Translations under genes and position numbers: made by a program | Notes under the pieces: generated by a model | The model's database searches: none | What the model was told of the DNA's origin: nothing | The model's input: the letters and a program-made list of their open reading frames with translations, nothing else | Source of the DNA: Caldifarciminota bacterium | Lineage (GTDB): Bacteria > Hydrothermota > Tepidihabitantia > Tepidihabitantales > CAIPLT01 | NCBI GenBank assembly: GCA_025061975.1 | Contig: JANXBB010000152.1 | Location: 1 to 6,540, forward strand | Length of the DNA: 6,540 bases | Reading direction: 5' to 3' | Shown here: positions 1 through 6,285 of the stretch, piece by piece | Position numbering within the stretch: position 1 is the first letter of the stretch | Layout: the number at the start of each line of letters is the position of its first letter

Positions 1-128
1 TGGGTACGCACAGTACGATGTTCATGAACAATTCCTTTAAAATACATGGGCAATAAATGCCCTGCAAATTCTACAATTTGTCCATTATTTTCAATGTGTC
101 TTTCATAAAACGGTGTTCGCCGACTCAT
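1..128 (-). CDS. gcvT: Glycine cleavage system T protein (aminomethyltransferase), N-terminal part, cut by window edge
   Basis: The minus strand from the ATG at 128-126 stays open to the window edge and gives 42 codons beginning MSRRTPFYERHIENNGQIVE. This matches the start of GcvT proteins, which typically read (R)TPLYExHxxxGAxMVxFxGWxMPxxYxxxxxEHxAVR. Here the conserved block reads FAGHLLPMYFKGIVHEHRTVR. GcvT transfers the methylene group of the aminomethyl-lipoyl H protein to tetrahydrofolate, releasing ammonia, during glycine breakdown. The usual GW(E/M)MP core is GHLLP here, so the tryptophan is replaced by histidine. The folate-binding and catalytic regions lie outside the window, so a divergent GcvT-family paralogue is possible. 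The start is supported by family alignment and by a promoter whose -10 box lies just before the ATG. The gene follows the M14 carboxypeptidase gene after 39 nt. Confidence 0.8.
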   Translation of the reverse strand, partial: MSRRTPFYERHIENNGQIVEFAGHLLPMYFKGIVHEHRTVRT

Positions 129-132
129 TTTA

Positions 133-163
133 ATTATATTACTAATCCATTTTTAATAATCAA
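133..163 (-). promoter_or_regulatory. Probable sigma70-type promoter of gcvT, leaderless geometry
   Basis: On the minus strand a -35 box TTGATT (158-163) is followed after 16 nt by TAATAT (136-141), which ends 7 nt before the gcvT ATG. The overlapping hexamer TATAAT (133-138) is a perfect -10 box but sits 19 nt from the -35 box and 4 nt from the ATG. Either choice puts the transcription start at or inside the start codon. There is no Shine-Dalgarno sequence. The whole promoter fits in the 39-nt gap after the M14 stop codon. Confidence is lower than for the metK and glycosyltransferase promoters because the boxes are ambiguous. Confidence 0.5.
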
Positions 164-167
164 GAGT

Positions 168-2414
168 TTACAAAACAACAACACGTTTAGTGATACTTTT
201 TTCCTTTGTCTCTAATTTTATAAAATATATTCCGGGAGAAAGCTTAAAGTCAGTTAGAGTACTCTTATTCCATAAAATCTGATATTGCCCGGGGAGATAC
301 TTTCCAGCTCGTAATTTTAGAACTTCCTGACCTGCTGAATTATACACGCTTAGTTTAATATCAAGCATTTCTGATAAATAATATTCAATCGCCAGTTCGT
401 TTATAAAAATATTAGGTGTAACTTTTAACTGAATTAAATTATTTATTGTCGGCGAATTTTCGGTTATAGTACTACCGATAATCGTTACAGGTTTTACTGT
501 ACTATATTCACCCCAACCGTTAGCTGTATTATATCCTTTAACTCGATACCAATAAACCCCCGGGGCATTTACTGTGATTGCTAAGAATGTATCAGCTACT
601 GTTGAAGATACAATGTGGCTACTATTAAAAAACGGAACCGGATAAACGTCGTCAATATAGAATCCATTCCTTAAAACGCTCCCATCGGTCATAACACGAA
701 ATTGAATGTATATTGATTTACCAACATATTCGTCTAATGAGTACGCTAATCTCCTCCAACTCGTCGCGGTATCTGTAAGTCGAGGTCCCAACTGAAACCA
801 CTCTCGTGTATCGTAAGAAACTTCAACAACTGCTACGTCATAATTTCGTTCTAAATTATACCAGCACCAAAAAGTTAGCGAATCTCCTGGACGCACATAA
901 TAAGGATAACGGGTTCTTATATAATTAGAAATGTTATTTGCTGAATCAGAATACATGCTTTTCGTCCCCGAATAGGCTCTTCTTGTGCTTAAGACAAATC
1001 CGCGTGTAATCCAAGCATTATTCATACTTTCAAAATCATCAGTAAATACATTATATTCCCGCAATTCTTCAACCTCCCATTGAGTAGGTTGATTATAATT
1101 AGCATTCTTAGGTTGCCAATGAATTACAAACGTGTTGCTACTAACTGTTTCGGGAACAACAAGTTCTGGTGGTGCAACATATGGTTTTACTAATACCCGA
1201 ACACTGTCTGAAAAAGTTGTCAGATAATAAATTGCCTTAAAATTTTCGCGACAAATTTGATCCAGTTGTGAAGTTGGCTGATAAAACTGTGTCCCAACTT
1301 CAATTGTATAGGCTAAACAAGGATTACCTTTGACAAATTTATTATATCCATAAATCCAGTCGTCAGAACCACTAGACACAATATACAATGAAGGAATTTG
1401 CCCCGGAGTATAAGTTCCACCATTTAATTTATTAATTAAACTAGCCATGGTATTACCAACCCGTGTATAAAGTGCATTATCTGGTGTCGGGATATTCAAA
1501 AAGCCCCAAGGCCATAAAACAAGTTCTGAATATGAGTGAAAAGACAATGAAACATTTATGTTATGCTGACGAAAGAAATTGGTAACATTTTTAATCTCTG
1601 GACTCGAAGCCCCAAACGCTCCCATAAATGTTTCACTAGATGGATAATGTGAACTCTGAGCACCCGAAGCTAGTGCACCCCAAAAACCATAACGATTAGT
1701 ATCACATGCGCCAAGATAATTACGGTTTATATCTGTTCCTATTGCTCCGCTAAACGGTTGTCGATTTTTGCGCCAAGAACGTTGTTGAGGATAATCATAA
1801 ACATAACCGTCCGGATTAATCACTGGAAAAATCCAAATTTGGTGATTATTAATCAAATTCTGTATATTGGGATTAGAATTATAAGCTCGAAGAATACTGT
1901 CAGCAAAAAAAAGACAAACTTCAATTGTCGCCCATTCGCGAGAATGATGTAAACCACAGATAAAAACACCCGGTTCAATATTTTCTTCATCTAAAGTGGG
2001 ATTATCAGAAATTTTGATCCCGTACATCATACGATTCTCATAAGAACGACCGAGACTATCTAAAACACATATATTAGAAAAATTTTGTGCCAGGTTTCGC
2101 AGAAAAAGATTTACTGAGTCCAAGCTACGATACTGTCCCCGTAACGCTTCCTTCTGCGCTTCCAAATCATCAATTGTAATTACATGTCTAAGCCCGGACG
2201 ATAATATTTTAAAATAATCTTCTTCAGGCACAAGAAGTTCATACCATTCGCGCGGACTAACCCCAACAATTTCAATATTAGTGTATTTAAAATCAACCCG
2301 CTGTATGAGTTCTTCATAATCTGAAACAAATACCCGAACAATCATTGTTTTCCCATAACCAAAATTAACAAGTAATACTAAAACGGTAAATAATGCAAAA
2401 AATATTTTTCTCAT
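168..2414 (-). CDS. Secreted M14 zinc carboxypeptidase with jelly-roll domain and FlgD/T9SS-like C-terminal domain
   Basis: This 748-residue exported metallopeptidase should cleave C-terminal residues from peptides. Residues 1-21 form a signal peptide (MRK, then a hydrophobic core), and about 22-92 resemble a propeptide. The M14 catalytic domain spans about 95-405. It carries the zinc ligands H157 and E160 (HSRE motif) and H293 (SFHSYSE), the substrate-binding R215 (WRKNR) and N230-R231 (DINRN), Y355 (DDWIY), and the catalytic glutamate E372 (YTIEVG). The active site is therefore complete. A fibronectin-III-like half (about 414-455) is followed by a MAM/immune-inhibitor-A-like jelly-roll (about 456-592, ending GFYIDDVYPV) and a second fibronectin half (about 597-646). 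Residues about 660-748 form a FlgD-Ig/T9SS type A-like domain (VYNSAGQEV, LSPGIYFIKL, ending KRVVVL), suggesting surface retention or secretion through an outer-membrane system. The ATG at 2414 has an AGGAG 7 nt upstream and begins the signal peptide. Peptide specificity cannot be read from the sequence. Confidence 0.93.
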   Translation of the reverse strand: MRKIFFALFTVLVLLVNFGYGKTMIVRVFVSDYEELIQRVDFKYTNIEIVGVSPREWYELLVPEEDYFKILSSGLRHVITIDDLEAQKEALRGQYRSLDSVNLFLRNLAQNFSNICVLDSLGRSYENRMMYGIKISDNPTLDEENIEPGVFICGLHHSREWATIEVCLFFADSILRAYNSNPNIQNLINNHQIWIFPVINPDGYVYDYPQQRSWRKNRQPFSGAIGTDINRNYLGACDTNRYGFWGALASGAQSSHYPSSETFMGAFGASSPEIKNVTNFFRQHNINVSLSFHSYSELVLWPWGFLNIPTPDNALYTRVGNTMASLINKLNGGTYTPGQIPSLYIVSSGSDDWIYGYNKFVKGNPCLAYTIEVGTQFYQPTSQLDQICRENFKAIYYLTTFSDSVRVLVKPYVAPPELVVPETVSSNTFVIHWQPKNANYNQPTQWEVEELREYNVFTDDFESMNNAWITRGFVLSTRRAYSGTKSMYSDSANNISNYIRTRYPYYVRPGDSLTFWCWYNLERNYDVAVVEVSYDTREWFQLGPRLTDTATSWRRLAYSLDEYVGKSIYIQFRVMTDGSVLRNGFYIDDVYPVPFFNSSHIVSSTVADTFLAITVNAPGVYWYRVKGYNTANGWGEYSTVKPVTIIGSTITENSPTINNLIQLKVTPNIFINELAIEYYLSEMLDIKLSVYNSAGQEVLKLRAGKYLPGQYQILWNKSTLTDFKLSPGIYFIKLETKEKSITKRVVVL

Positions 2415-2421
2415 AAATTGA

Positions 2422-2426
2422 CTCCT
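2422..2426 (-). promoter_or_regulatory. Shine-Dalgarno sequence of the M14 carboxypeptidase gene
   Basis: On the minus strand AGGAG (within AAAGGAGT) lies 7 nt before the ATG at 2414. It fixes the start codon that begins the signal peptide. It is the only convincing Shine-Dalgarno sequence at a gene start in this window. Confidence 0.85.
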
Positions 2427-2442
2427 TTTATATTTAATAAAA

Positions 2443-2471
2443 ATTATACTATAAAAACAACATTAAGTCAA
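2443..2471 (-). promoter_or_regulatory. Sigma70-type promoter of the M14 carboxypeptidase gene
   Basis: On the minus strand TTGACT (2466-2471) and a perfect TATAAT (2443-2448) are separated by 17 nt. Transcription would start near 2436, leaving a leader of about 22 nt that contains the Shine-Dalgarno sequence. This means the carboxypeptidase gene can be transcribed independently of the metK-ahcY pair. No obvious operator is visible around it. Confidence 0.75.
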
Positions 2472-2713
2472 TTTATTTCAGCGGTACAACAAATTCATTT
2501 TCGTTGTTCCTTTTACCCCTTATTTCATAAGCTCATGGTTCTTTCATATCAAACACAAATTACATACATTATGAATTTTTCAATAGGATAAACACAATAA
2601 ATTTTATATTCGGCACGCATTTTGGCTTTTTAAGTAAGTTATATTTTAATTTGACAAAATTTAATTGTTCTTTACTAATCGCTTAGGACCTAAAATATCT
2701 TGCTCAAAATGCT
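2472..2713. other. Intergenic stretch with no recognisable feature
   Basis: This AT-rich gap of about 240 nt lies between the end of ahcY and the M14 promoter. I found only ORFs of fewer than 20 codons on either strand, none with a supporting start signal. There is no convincing rho-independent terminator after ahcY, no tRNA-like fold and no long repeat. A plus-strand TTGACA at 2651-2656 has no good -10 partner and no gene behind it. Confidence 0.6.
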
Positions 2714-3970
2714 TTAAGTTCCAAACTGCCAGGATGCTATGTAACGTTTTTGCTTTGGAGTTAATTTATCAATTTTTATCCCTAAAGTATTTAATTTTAA
2801 TTCAGCAATTCTATAATCAAGGTCCTTAGGTAGACGATAAACTTTATTTTCCAATTCCTTGCCATGTTTTATTAAATACTCTACCGCTAATGCCTGATTG
2901 GCAAATGACATATCCATCACCATTGCCGGATGTCCTTCAGCAGCTGTTAAATTTACTAACCGCCCATCACCTAATAAGTAAATCCGGCGGCCGTTCTTTA
3001 ACTGATATTCTTCGCAATTTGGACGAATATTTCGCCTTTTAACAGTAATTGCATTTAGGTCCTTTTTGTTAATTTCAACATCAAAATGGCCAGAATTGCA
3101 AAGAATTGCTCCATCTTTTAGTTTTAGAAAATGTTTTTTATTTAAAACATTCTCACATCCGGTAACAGTTATAATAACATCTGCGATAGTACAAATCTCG
3201 CCCATTGGACCAACATTAAATCCATCCATTTTTGCTTCTAGCGCTCTTATCGGATTTACCTCACTTACCCAAACATTAGCTCCTAAGCCTTGAGCTTTTT
3301 TAGCAACCCCCTTACCGCACCAACCATAACCAGCAACAATGACTGTCGCTCCGGAAAATAAAACATTAGTTGCTCGTAAAATACCATCAAGCGTCGATTG
3401 ACCAGTTCCATAGCGATTATCAAACAAAAATTTAGTTTCAGAATCGTTAACGGCAATTATTGGATACTTCAAAATACCTTGCTGTGCCATACTTTTCAGG
3501 CGGATAACGCCGGTTGTTGTTTCTTCAGTGCCACCAATAACATTGTATAACAACTCTGTTTTTTGAGTGTGCAATGTACTTACTAAATCTGCGCCGTCGT
3601 CAATTGTGATATGTGGTTTATTCTCCAGGACTTGTAAAATATGCTTGTAATACGTATCTCGATCTTCACCGCAAATAGCAAATACAGATATTCCATAATC
3701 GGAAACAAGGCTTGCTGCGACATCATCTTGAGTCGAAAGCGGATTTGAAGCACAGAGTTGAACTTCGGCTCCGCCGCTTTTTAGAGTAATCGCTAAATTT
3801 GCCGTCTCGGACGTAATATGTAAACAACATGAAATTCTAAAACCTTTAAAAGGTTTTTCGCGTGCGAATCTTTTTTTAATAAGACCAAGGACCGGCATAA
3901 ACCGGGATGCCCATTCGATCTTTAATTTTCCTTGGACGTTTAACTCAATATCTTTAATATCGTATTCCAT
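2714..3970 (-). CDS. ahcY: Adenosylhomocysteinase (S-adenosyl-L-homocysteine hydrolase), short archaeal/Thermotoga-like form
   Basis: This 418-residue cytoplasmic enzyme reversibly hydrolyses S-adenosylhomocysteine to adenosine and homocysteine, relieving product inhibition of methyltransferases. Substrate-site residues are present: H51 and T53 with E55 (HITSE), DDGAD at 124-128, E149-E150 in GGTEETTTG, K180 and D184 in VNDSETKFLFDN, GHFD at 294-297, and H347 in AEGHP. The NAD-binding Rossmann loop is GYGWCGKG (214-221), followed by the acidic ribose-binding E237. YGTGQS (187-192) replaces the YGCRES of the long eukaryotic and proteobacterial form. The protein stops at WQFGT without the long form's lysine/tyrosine-containing C-terminal tail. 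Both traits point to the short archaeal/thermotogal type. The gene begins 36 nt after metK and is probably co-transcribed with it. No Shine-Dalgarno sequence is visible and no strong promoter was found in the gap. The 36-nt gap is too short for an S-adenosylhomocysteine riboswitch. Confidence 0.95.
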   Translation of the reverse strand: MEYDIKDIELNVQGKLKIEWASRFMPVLGLIKKRFAREKPFKGFRISCCLHITSETANLAITLKSGGAEVQLCASNPLSTQDDVAASLVSDYGISVFAICGEDRDTYYKHILQVLENKPHITIDDGADLVSTLHTQKTELLYNVIGGTEETTTGVIRLKSMAQQGILKYPIIAVNDSETKFLFDNRYGTGQSTLDGILRATNVLFSGATVIVAGYGWCGKGVAKKAQGLGANVWVSEVNPIRALEAKMDGFNVGPMGEICTIADVIITVTGCENVLNKKHFLKLKDGAILCNSGHFDVEINKKDLNAITVKRRNIRPNCEEYQLKNGRRIYLLGDGRLVNLTAAEGHPAMVMDMSFANQALAVEYLIKHGKELENKVYRLPKDLDYRIAELKLNTLGIKIDKLTPKQKRYIASWQFGT

Positions 3971-4006
3971 AAACTAAAATTGGCTTTGAAAAATTTAACA
4001 AAATTG

Positions 4007-5179
4007 TTACACTTTACTTAGAGCTTTTTTAATTTGCTCAACACTGTCTAATGCTTCCCAAGTAAAAGTCTTTTCAGTTCGACCAAAATGTCCATAACAC
4101 GCAGTTGGTAAATAGATCGGACGAAGCAAATCAAGCTTTTTTATCATACCTTGAGGAGTGAAGTCAAATAAATCCTTTATCACTTTTAATAGCTTCTCTT
4201 CCGGTATCCGAGAGGTTCCAAAAGTATTTATACTAATTTGAGTAGGCTCTTTCCTGCCGATAACATAAGCCAAACTTAATTCCATCTTATCACAAACACC
4301 GCTAGCAACACAGTTTTTCGCCACATAACGAGCAAAATATGATGCTGTACGATCAACTTTTGTGGGATCTTTACCAGAAAACGCTCCACCCCCATGACGC
4401 ACAACTCCACCATAGGTATCGACAATAATTTTACGTCCGGTCATTCCAGTATCTGATTGGGGCCCTCCGATTACAAATTTTCCTGTTTCATTAACAAAGT
4501 ATTCAGTATTTTTATCAAGAAGATACTCCGGGATTACAGCTTTAACCACTGTTTCAATAATTTCTTCACGGGCTTTTCTAGTGATTCGTTTACCAGTTTT
4601 ATCAAGAATCTTTTCTGTATGCTGGGCAGCAATTACAACACTAGAAATCCTTTTAGGTTGATCATTTTCATATTCCACTGTTACTTGTGATTTGCCGTCG
4701 GGCCCTAAATAATCCAGAATTTTATTTTTACGAACATCGGCTAATCGCCGAACCAATTTGTGAGCGAGCATTATTGGAAGTGGCATGTATTCTTTCGTCT
4801 CATTACAGGCATAGCCAATCATTAAACCTTGATCACCAGCACCTCCAATATTAACACCTTGAGCAATATCCGGTGACTGTCGACCAATAATATTAATAAT
4901 AGCACAATTCTCTGCACTTAGTCCGTATTTAGTATCGGTATAGCCAATATTAAACAGCAATTTACGTACCAAATCTTGCAGATCAACCCAAGCTGTAGTG
5001 GTGATCTCACCTCCGACAATTACTAACCCTACCGAAACAAAAACCTCGCAAGCTACTCGGGCATATTTATCCTGTCTTAAAACTTCATCTAAAACAGCAT
5101 CTGCAATTTGATCACAAATTTTATCGGGATGCCCCTCTGTTACCGATTCTGAAGTATAATATGTTATTTTATTTTTCAT
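4007..5179 (-). CDS. metK: S-adenosylmethionine synthetase (methionine adenosyltransferase)
   Basis: This 390-residue protein makes S-adenosylmethionine from methionine and ATP, splitting the triphosphate. Its length is typical of bacterial MetK. The N-terminus carries [11 protein letters not shown], with the ATP/Mg-binding H17 and D19. Family signature 1 is [12 protein letters not shown] (113-124) and signature 2 is GGGAFSGKD (263-271). Further conserved blocks are [12 protein letters not shown] (159-170), DTGMTGRK (243-250) and YGHFGR (362-367). All three MetK subdomains are present without gaps. The start is fixed by its position just before the conserved N-terminal motif and by the promoter boxes directly upstream. 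There is no Shine-Dalgarno sequence, and the mRNA is predicted to be leaderless. With ahcY next downstream, the pair forms the synthesis and recycling arms of the activated methyl cycle. The 40-nt upstream gap leaves no room for a SAM riboswitch. Confidence 0.97.
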   Translation of the reverse strand: MKNKITYYTSESVTEGHPDKICDQIADAVLDEVLRQDKYARVACEVFVSVGLVIVGGEITTTAWVDLQDLVRKLLFNIGYTDTKYGLSAENCAIINIIGRQSPDIAQGVNIGGAGDQGLMIGYACNETKEYMPLPIMLAHKLVRRLADVRKNKILDYLGPDGKSQVTVEYENDQPKRISSVVIAAQHTEKILDKTGKRITRKAREEIIETVVKAVIPEYLLDKNTEYFVNETGKFVIGGPQSDTGMTGRKIIVDTYGGVVRHGGGAFSGKDPTKVDRTASYFARYVAKNCVASGVCDKMELSLAYVIGRKEPTQISINTFGTSRIPEEKLLKVIKDLFDFTPQGMIKKLDLLRPIYLPTACYGHFGRTEKTFTWEALDSVEQIKKALSKV

Positions 5180-5186
5180 GCTTTAT

Positions 5187-5214
5187 ATCATACAGTAAAA
5201 TTTAGTACTGTCAA
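5187..5214 (-). promoter_or_regulatory. Sigma70-type promoter of metK, leaderless geometry
   Basis: On the minus strand a perfect -35 box TTGACA (5209-5214) is followed after 16 nt by TATGAT (5187-5192). The -10 box ends 7 nt before the metK ATG, so transcription should start at or next to the A of the start codon. No Shine-Dalgarno sequence is present in the 40-nt gap. The -35 box sits 5 nt beyond the asparaginase stop codon. The glycosyltransferase promoter has the same two hexamers and the same spacer length. Confidence 0.75.
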
Positions 5215-5219
5215 TAAAA

Positions 5220-6089
5220 TCATTGAAATATTTTTAAGTTTCCATTTTTTATATAACCCCAGGACATTGATTCAGTGTTATATCCAATACCTATATTACC
5301 TTTTCTATCAATGCCAATAATTCCGCATAAAACGTTGTTTTTTTTCGCTAAATTAATACCGCGCTTTATTGCCGTTTGAGCTGTAAATTTAACCATCAAA
5401 TCGGCAACATACTTTGATAAAAAAAGTCGCATAATTCCTTCACCGTGACCTGTAGCGCAAACCCCTCCATAAAAATTAGCATATATTCCCGCCCCAATTA
5501 TTGGAGTATCCCCTATCCGTCCGGACAATTTACCAATTATTCCCCCTGTTGAATTAGCTACAGCAATTCGAGAAGCACTATCTAAAGCTACAGCACCTAC
5601 AGTTCCGAATTTAAGGTGCATTTTTAACTTGGGAAAATATTGAGAAACTCCGTTTTTTATCAATTGTTCCCATCGTTTTTTCTGATGTGGGTTAATTTTA
5701 TAATATCTTTTGAAACCAAACTTGTAGGCAAAATCACGCGCACCCGGTCCCACTAATAATAGATGATCTGTTTCCTCCATTACTTTATAAGCAAGAAGAA
5801 CCGGGTTTTTTACTCCACGAACTGCTCCAACTGCTCCAAATTTACCGTCATCAGTCATCACTGAAGCATCTAATTCAACCTTACCATCAAGAGTCAAAAC
5901 CGCACCACGACCACAATTAAAAATTCCGGAATTTTCCATGTATTGCACACTTTCTAATACTGCATTTAACGCGTTACCGTTTTCTTTCAATACTGCCCAA
6001 CCAATCTCTAAAGCTTTTCTTATACCTATTTGATGTTCCTTAATGTTTTTTAACTTCCCTGCACCACCGTGAACGACAATCACTGGCAT
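5220..6089 (-). CDS. Isoaspartyl peptidase / type 2 L-asparaginase (Ntn hydrolase, peptidase family T2)
   Basis: This 289-residue protein belongs to the plant-type/IaaA asparaginases, which hydrolyse isoaspartyl dipeptides and L-asparagine. The N-terminus has VHGGAG (6-11), followed by NCGRGAVLT (58-66) and VELDAS (71-76). The autocleavage site is G162-T163 in FGTVGAVALD. T163 would become the N-terminal nucleophile of the beta chain (127 residues) after release of a 162-residue alpha chain. Substrate-binding residues are in STGGIIGKLSGRIGD (R191, D194) and ATGHGE (T213, G214). The spacing from T163 to R191 equals that from T179 to R207 in E. coli IaaA. There is no signal peptide, so it is probably cytoplasmic, and it is slightly shorter than the usual 300-320 residues. 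The ATG at 6089 directly precedes the conserved PVIVVHGGAG, but no Shine-Dalgarno sequence is present. The balance of peptidase and asparaginase activity cannot be predicted. Confidence 0.93.
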   Translation of the reverse strand: MPVIVVHGGAGKLKNIKEHQIGIRKALEIGWAVLKENGNALNAVLESVQYMENSGIFNCGRGAVLTLDGKVELDASVMTDDGKFGAVGAVRGVKNPVLLAYKVMEETDHLLLVGPGARDFAYKFGFKRYYKINPHQKKRWEQLIKNGVSQYFPKLKMHLKFGTVGAVALDSASRIAVANSTGGIIGKLSGRIGDTPIIGAGIYANFYGGVCATGHGEGIMRLFLSKYVADLMVKFTAQTAIKRGINLAKKNNVLCGIIGIDRKGNIGIGYNTESMSWGYIKNGNLKIFQ

Positions 6090-6106
6090 ATTTAATTAAA
6101 GTGTTT

Positions 6107-6131
6107 GCTTCCTAAATTTGCCAGCGGAAGC
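6107..6131. repeat. Inverted repeat (6-bp arms) upstream of the asparaginase gene
   Basis: The arms GCTTCC (6107-6112) and GGAAGC (6126-6131) are perfect reverse complements separated by 13 nt. In a minus-strand transcript they could form a small hairpin 18 nt before the asparaginase ATG and 18 nt after the end of the putative 19-codon leader ORF. No T-run follows in either direction, so it is not a rho-independent terminator. Six base pairs can arise by chance, so any role is speculative. Confidence 0.35.
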
Positions 6132-6149
6132 CTCAGTAATAGTTTCAAT

Positions 6150-6209
6150 TCAATCATCTTGTTGAATAGCGATTTTGTTAAAGTCTAAAGGATTATACGA
6201 ATGTAGCAT
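6150..6209 (-). CDS. Putative 19-codon ORF directly behind a promoter (possible leader peptide)
   Basis: The minus-strand ATG at 6209 opens a short frame, MLHSYNPLDFNKIAIQQDD, ending in TGA at 6150-6152. I do not recognise the peptide, and it has no signal-peptide or repeat character. The reason to list it is its position. A promoter (TTGACT, 16 nt, perfect TATAAT) ends 6 nt before this ATG, the arrangement seen at metK, the glycosyltransferase gene and gcvT. It would be translated as a leaderless ORF at the front of a transcript continuing into the asparaginase gene, 60 nt further on. An ORF of this size can arise by chance. Confidence 0.3.
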   Translation of the reverse strand: MLHSYNPLDFNKIAIQQDD

Positions 6210-6215
6210 ACGTTT

Positions 6216-6243
6216 ATTATATCCACAATCAGAAATTAGTCAA
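6216..6243 (-). promoter_or_regulatory. Sigma70-type promoter upstream of the asparaginase gene
   Basis: On the minus strand TTGACT (6238-6243) and a perfect TATAAT (6216-6221) are 16 nt apart. Transcription would start around 6208-6210. The transcript would carry about 120 nt before the asparaginase ATG, including the 19-codon ORF and a small inverted repeat. A closer alternative for the asparaginase is TTTAAT ending 5 nt before its ATG (6095-6100), but its -35 partner is poor. This promoter is back to back with that of the glycosyltransferase. Confidence 0.65.
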
Positions 6244-6254
6244 TAATTATTGAC
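6239..6254. promoter_or_regulatory. Perfect 16-bp palindrome shared by two divergent -35 boxes
   Basis: GTCAATAATTATTGAC reads the same on both strands. Each end supplies most of a -35 hexamer: TTGACT for the minus-strand promoter and TTGACA for the plus-strand promoter. A third GTCAA half-site follows at 6260-6264, forming TTGAC-5 nt-GTCAA with the right arm. The symmetry may simply reflect two -35 boxes back to back, but the six central bases (TAATTA) are also symmetric. A dimeric regulator acting on both promoters is therefore possible. Confidence 0.5.
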
Positions 6255-6277
6255 ATTTCGTCAAATTATATTATGAT
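6250..6277 (+). promoter_or_regulatory. Sigma70-type promoter of the glycosyltransferase gene, leaderless geometry
   Basis: TTGACA (6250-6255) and TATGAT (6272-6277) are 16 nt apart, the same hexamers and spacer as at metK. The -10 box ends 8 nt before the ATG at 6286, so transcription would start at or right beside the start codon. No Shine-Dalgarno sequence is present in the 8 nt between. The -35 box forms one half of a 16-bp palindrome shared with a divergent promoter. Confidence 0.75.
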
Positions 6278-6285
6278 TCTCCAAA

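Noticed and set aside
1758..1952. Plus-strand ORF of 64 codons, together with similar ones at 3066-3293 and 4457-4690.
   Set aside because: Each lies wholly inside a well-recognised minus-strand gene, has no start signal, and encodes a low-complexity peptide typical of an antisense shadow frame.
2534..2590. Plus-strand ORF of 18 codons in the ahcY-M14 gap, as a small gene.
   Set aside because: It has no Shine-Dalgarno sequence, no promoter at the leaderless distance and no recognisable sequence, so it is consistent with chance.
2651..2680. Plus-strand promoter starting at TTGACA (2651-2656) in the ahcY-M14 gap.
   Set aside because: The best -10 at suitable spacing (ACTAAT) is poor and no plus-strand gene or RNA follows.
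3971..4006. A separate promoter for ahcY in the metK-ahcY gap (TTGTTA, 17 nt, TTTAGT).
   Set aside because: The -10 candidate matches the consensus poorly and ends only 2 nt before the ATG, so it does not fit the spacing at the other promoters.
3996..4009. Inverted repeat TAACAA-2 nt-TTGTTA overlapping the metK stop codon, followed by a short T-run on the minus strand, as a terminator between metK and ahcY.
   Set aside because: The stem is almost entirely A-T with a 2-nt loop and would be too weak to terminate transcription. Co-transcription of metK and ahcY is more likely.
5180..5219. SAM or SAH riboswitch ahead of metK or ahcY.
   Set aside because: The gaps of 40 and 36 nt are too short for known aptamers, are AT-rich, and are already filled by promoter boxes at metK.
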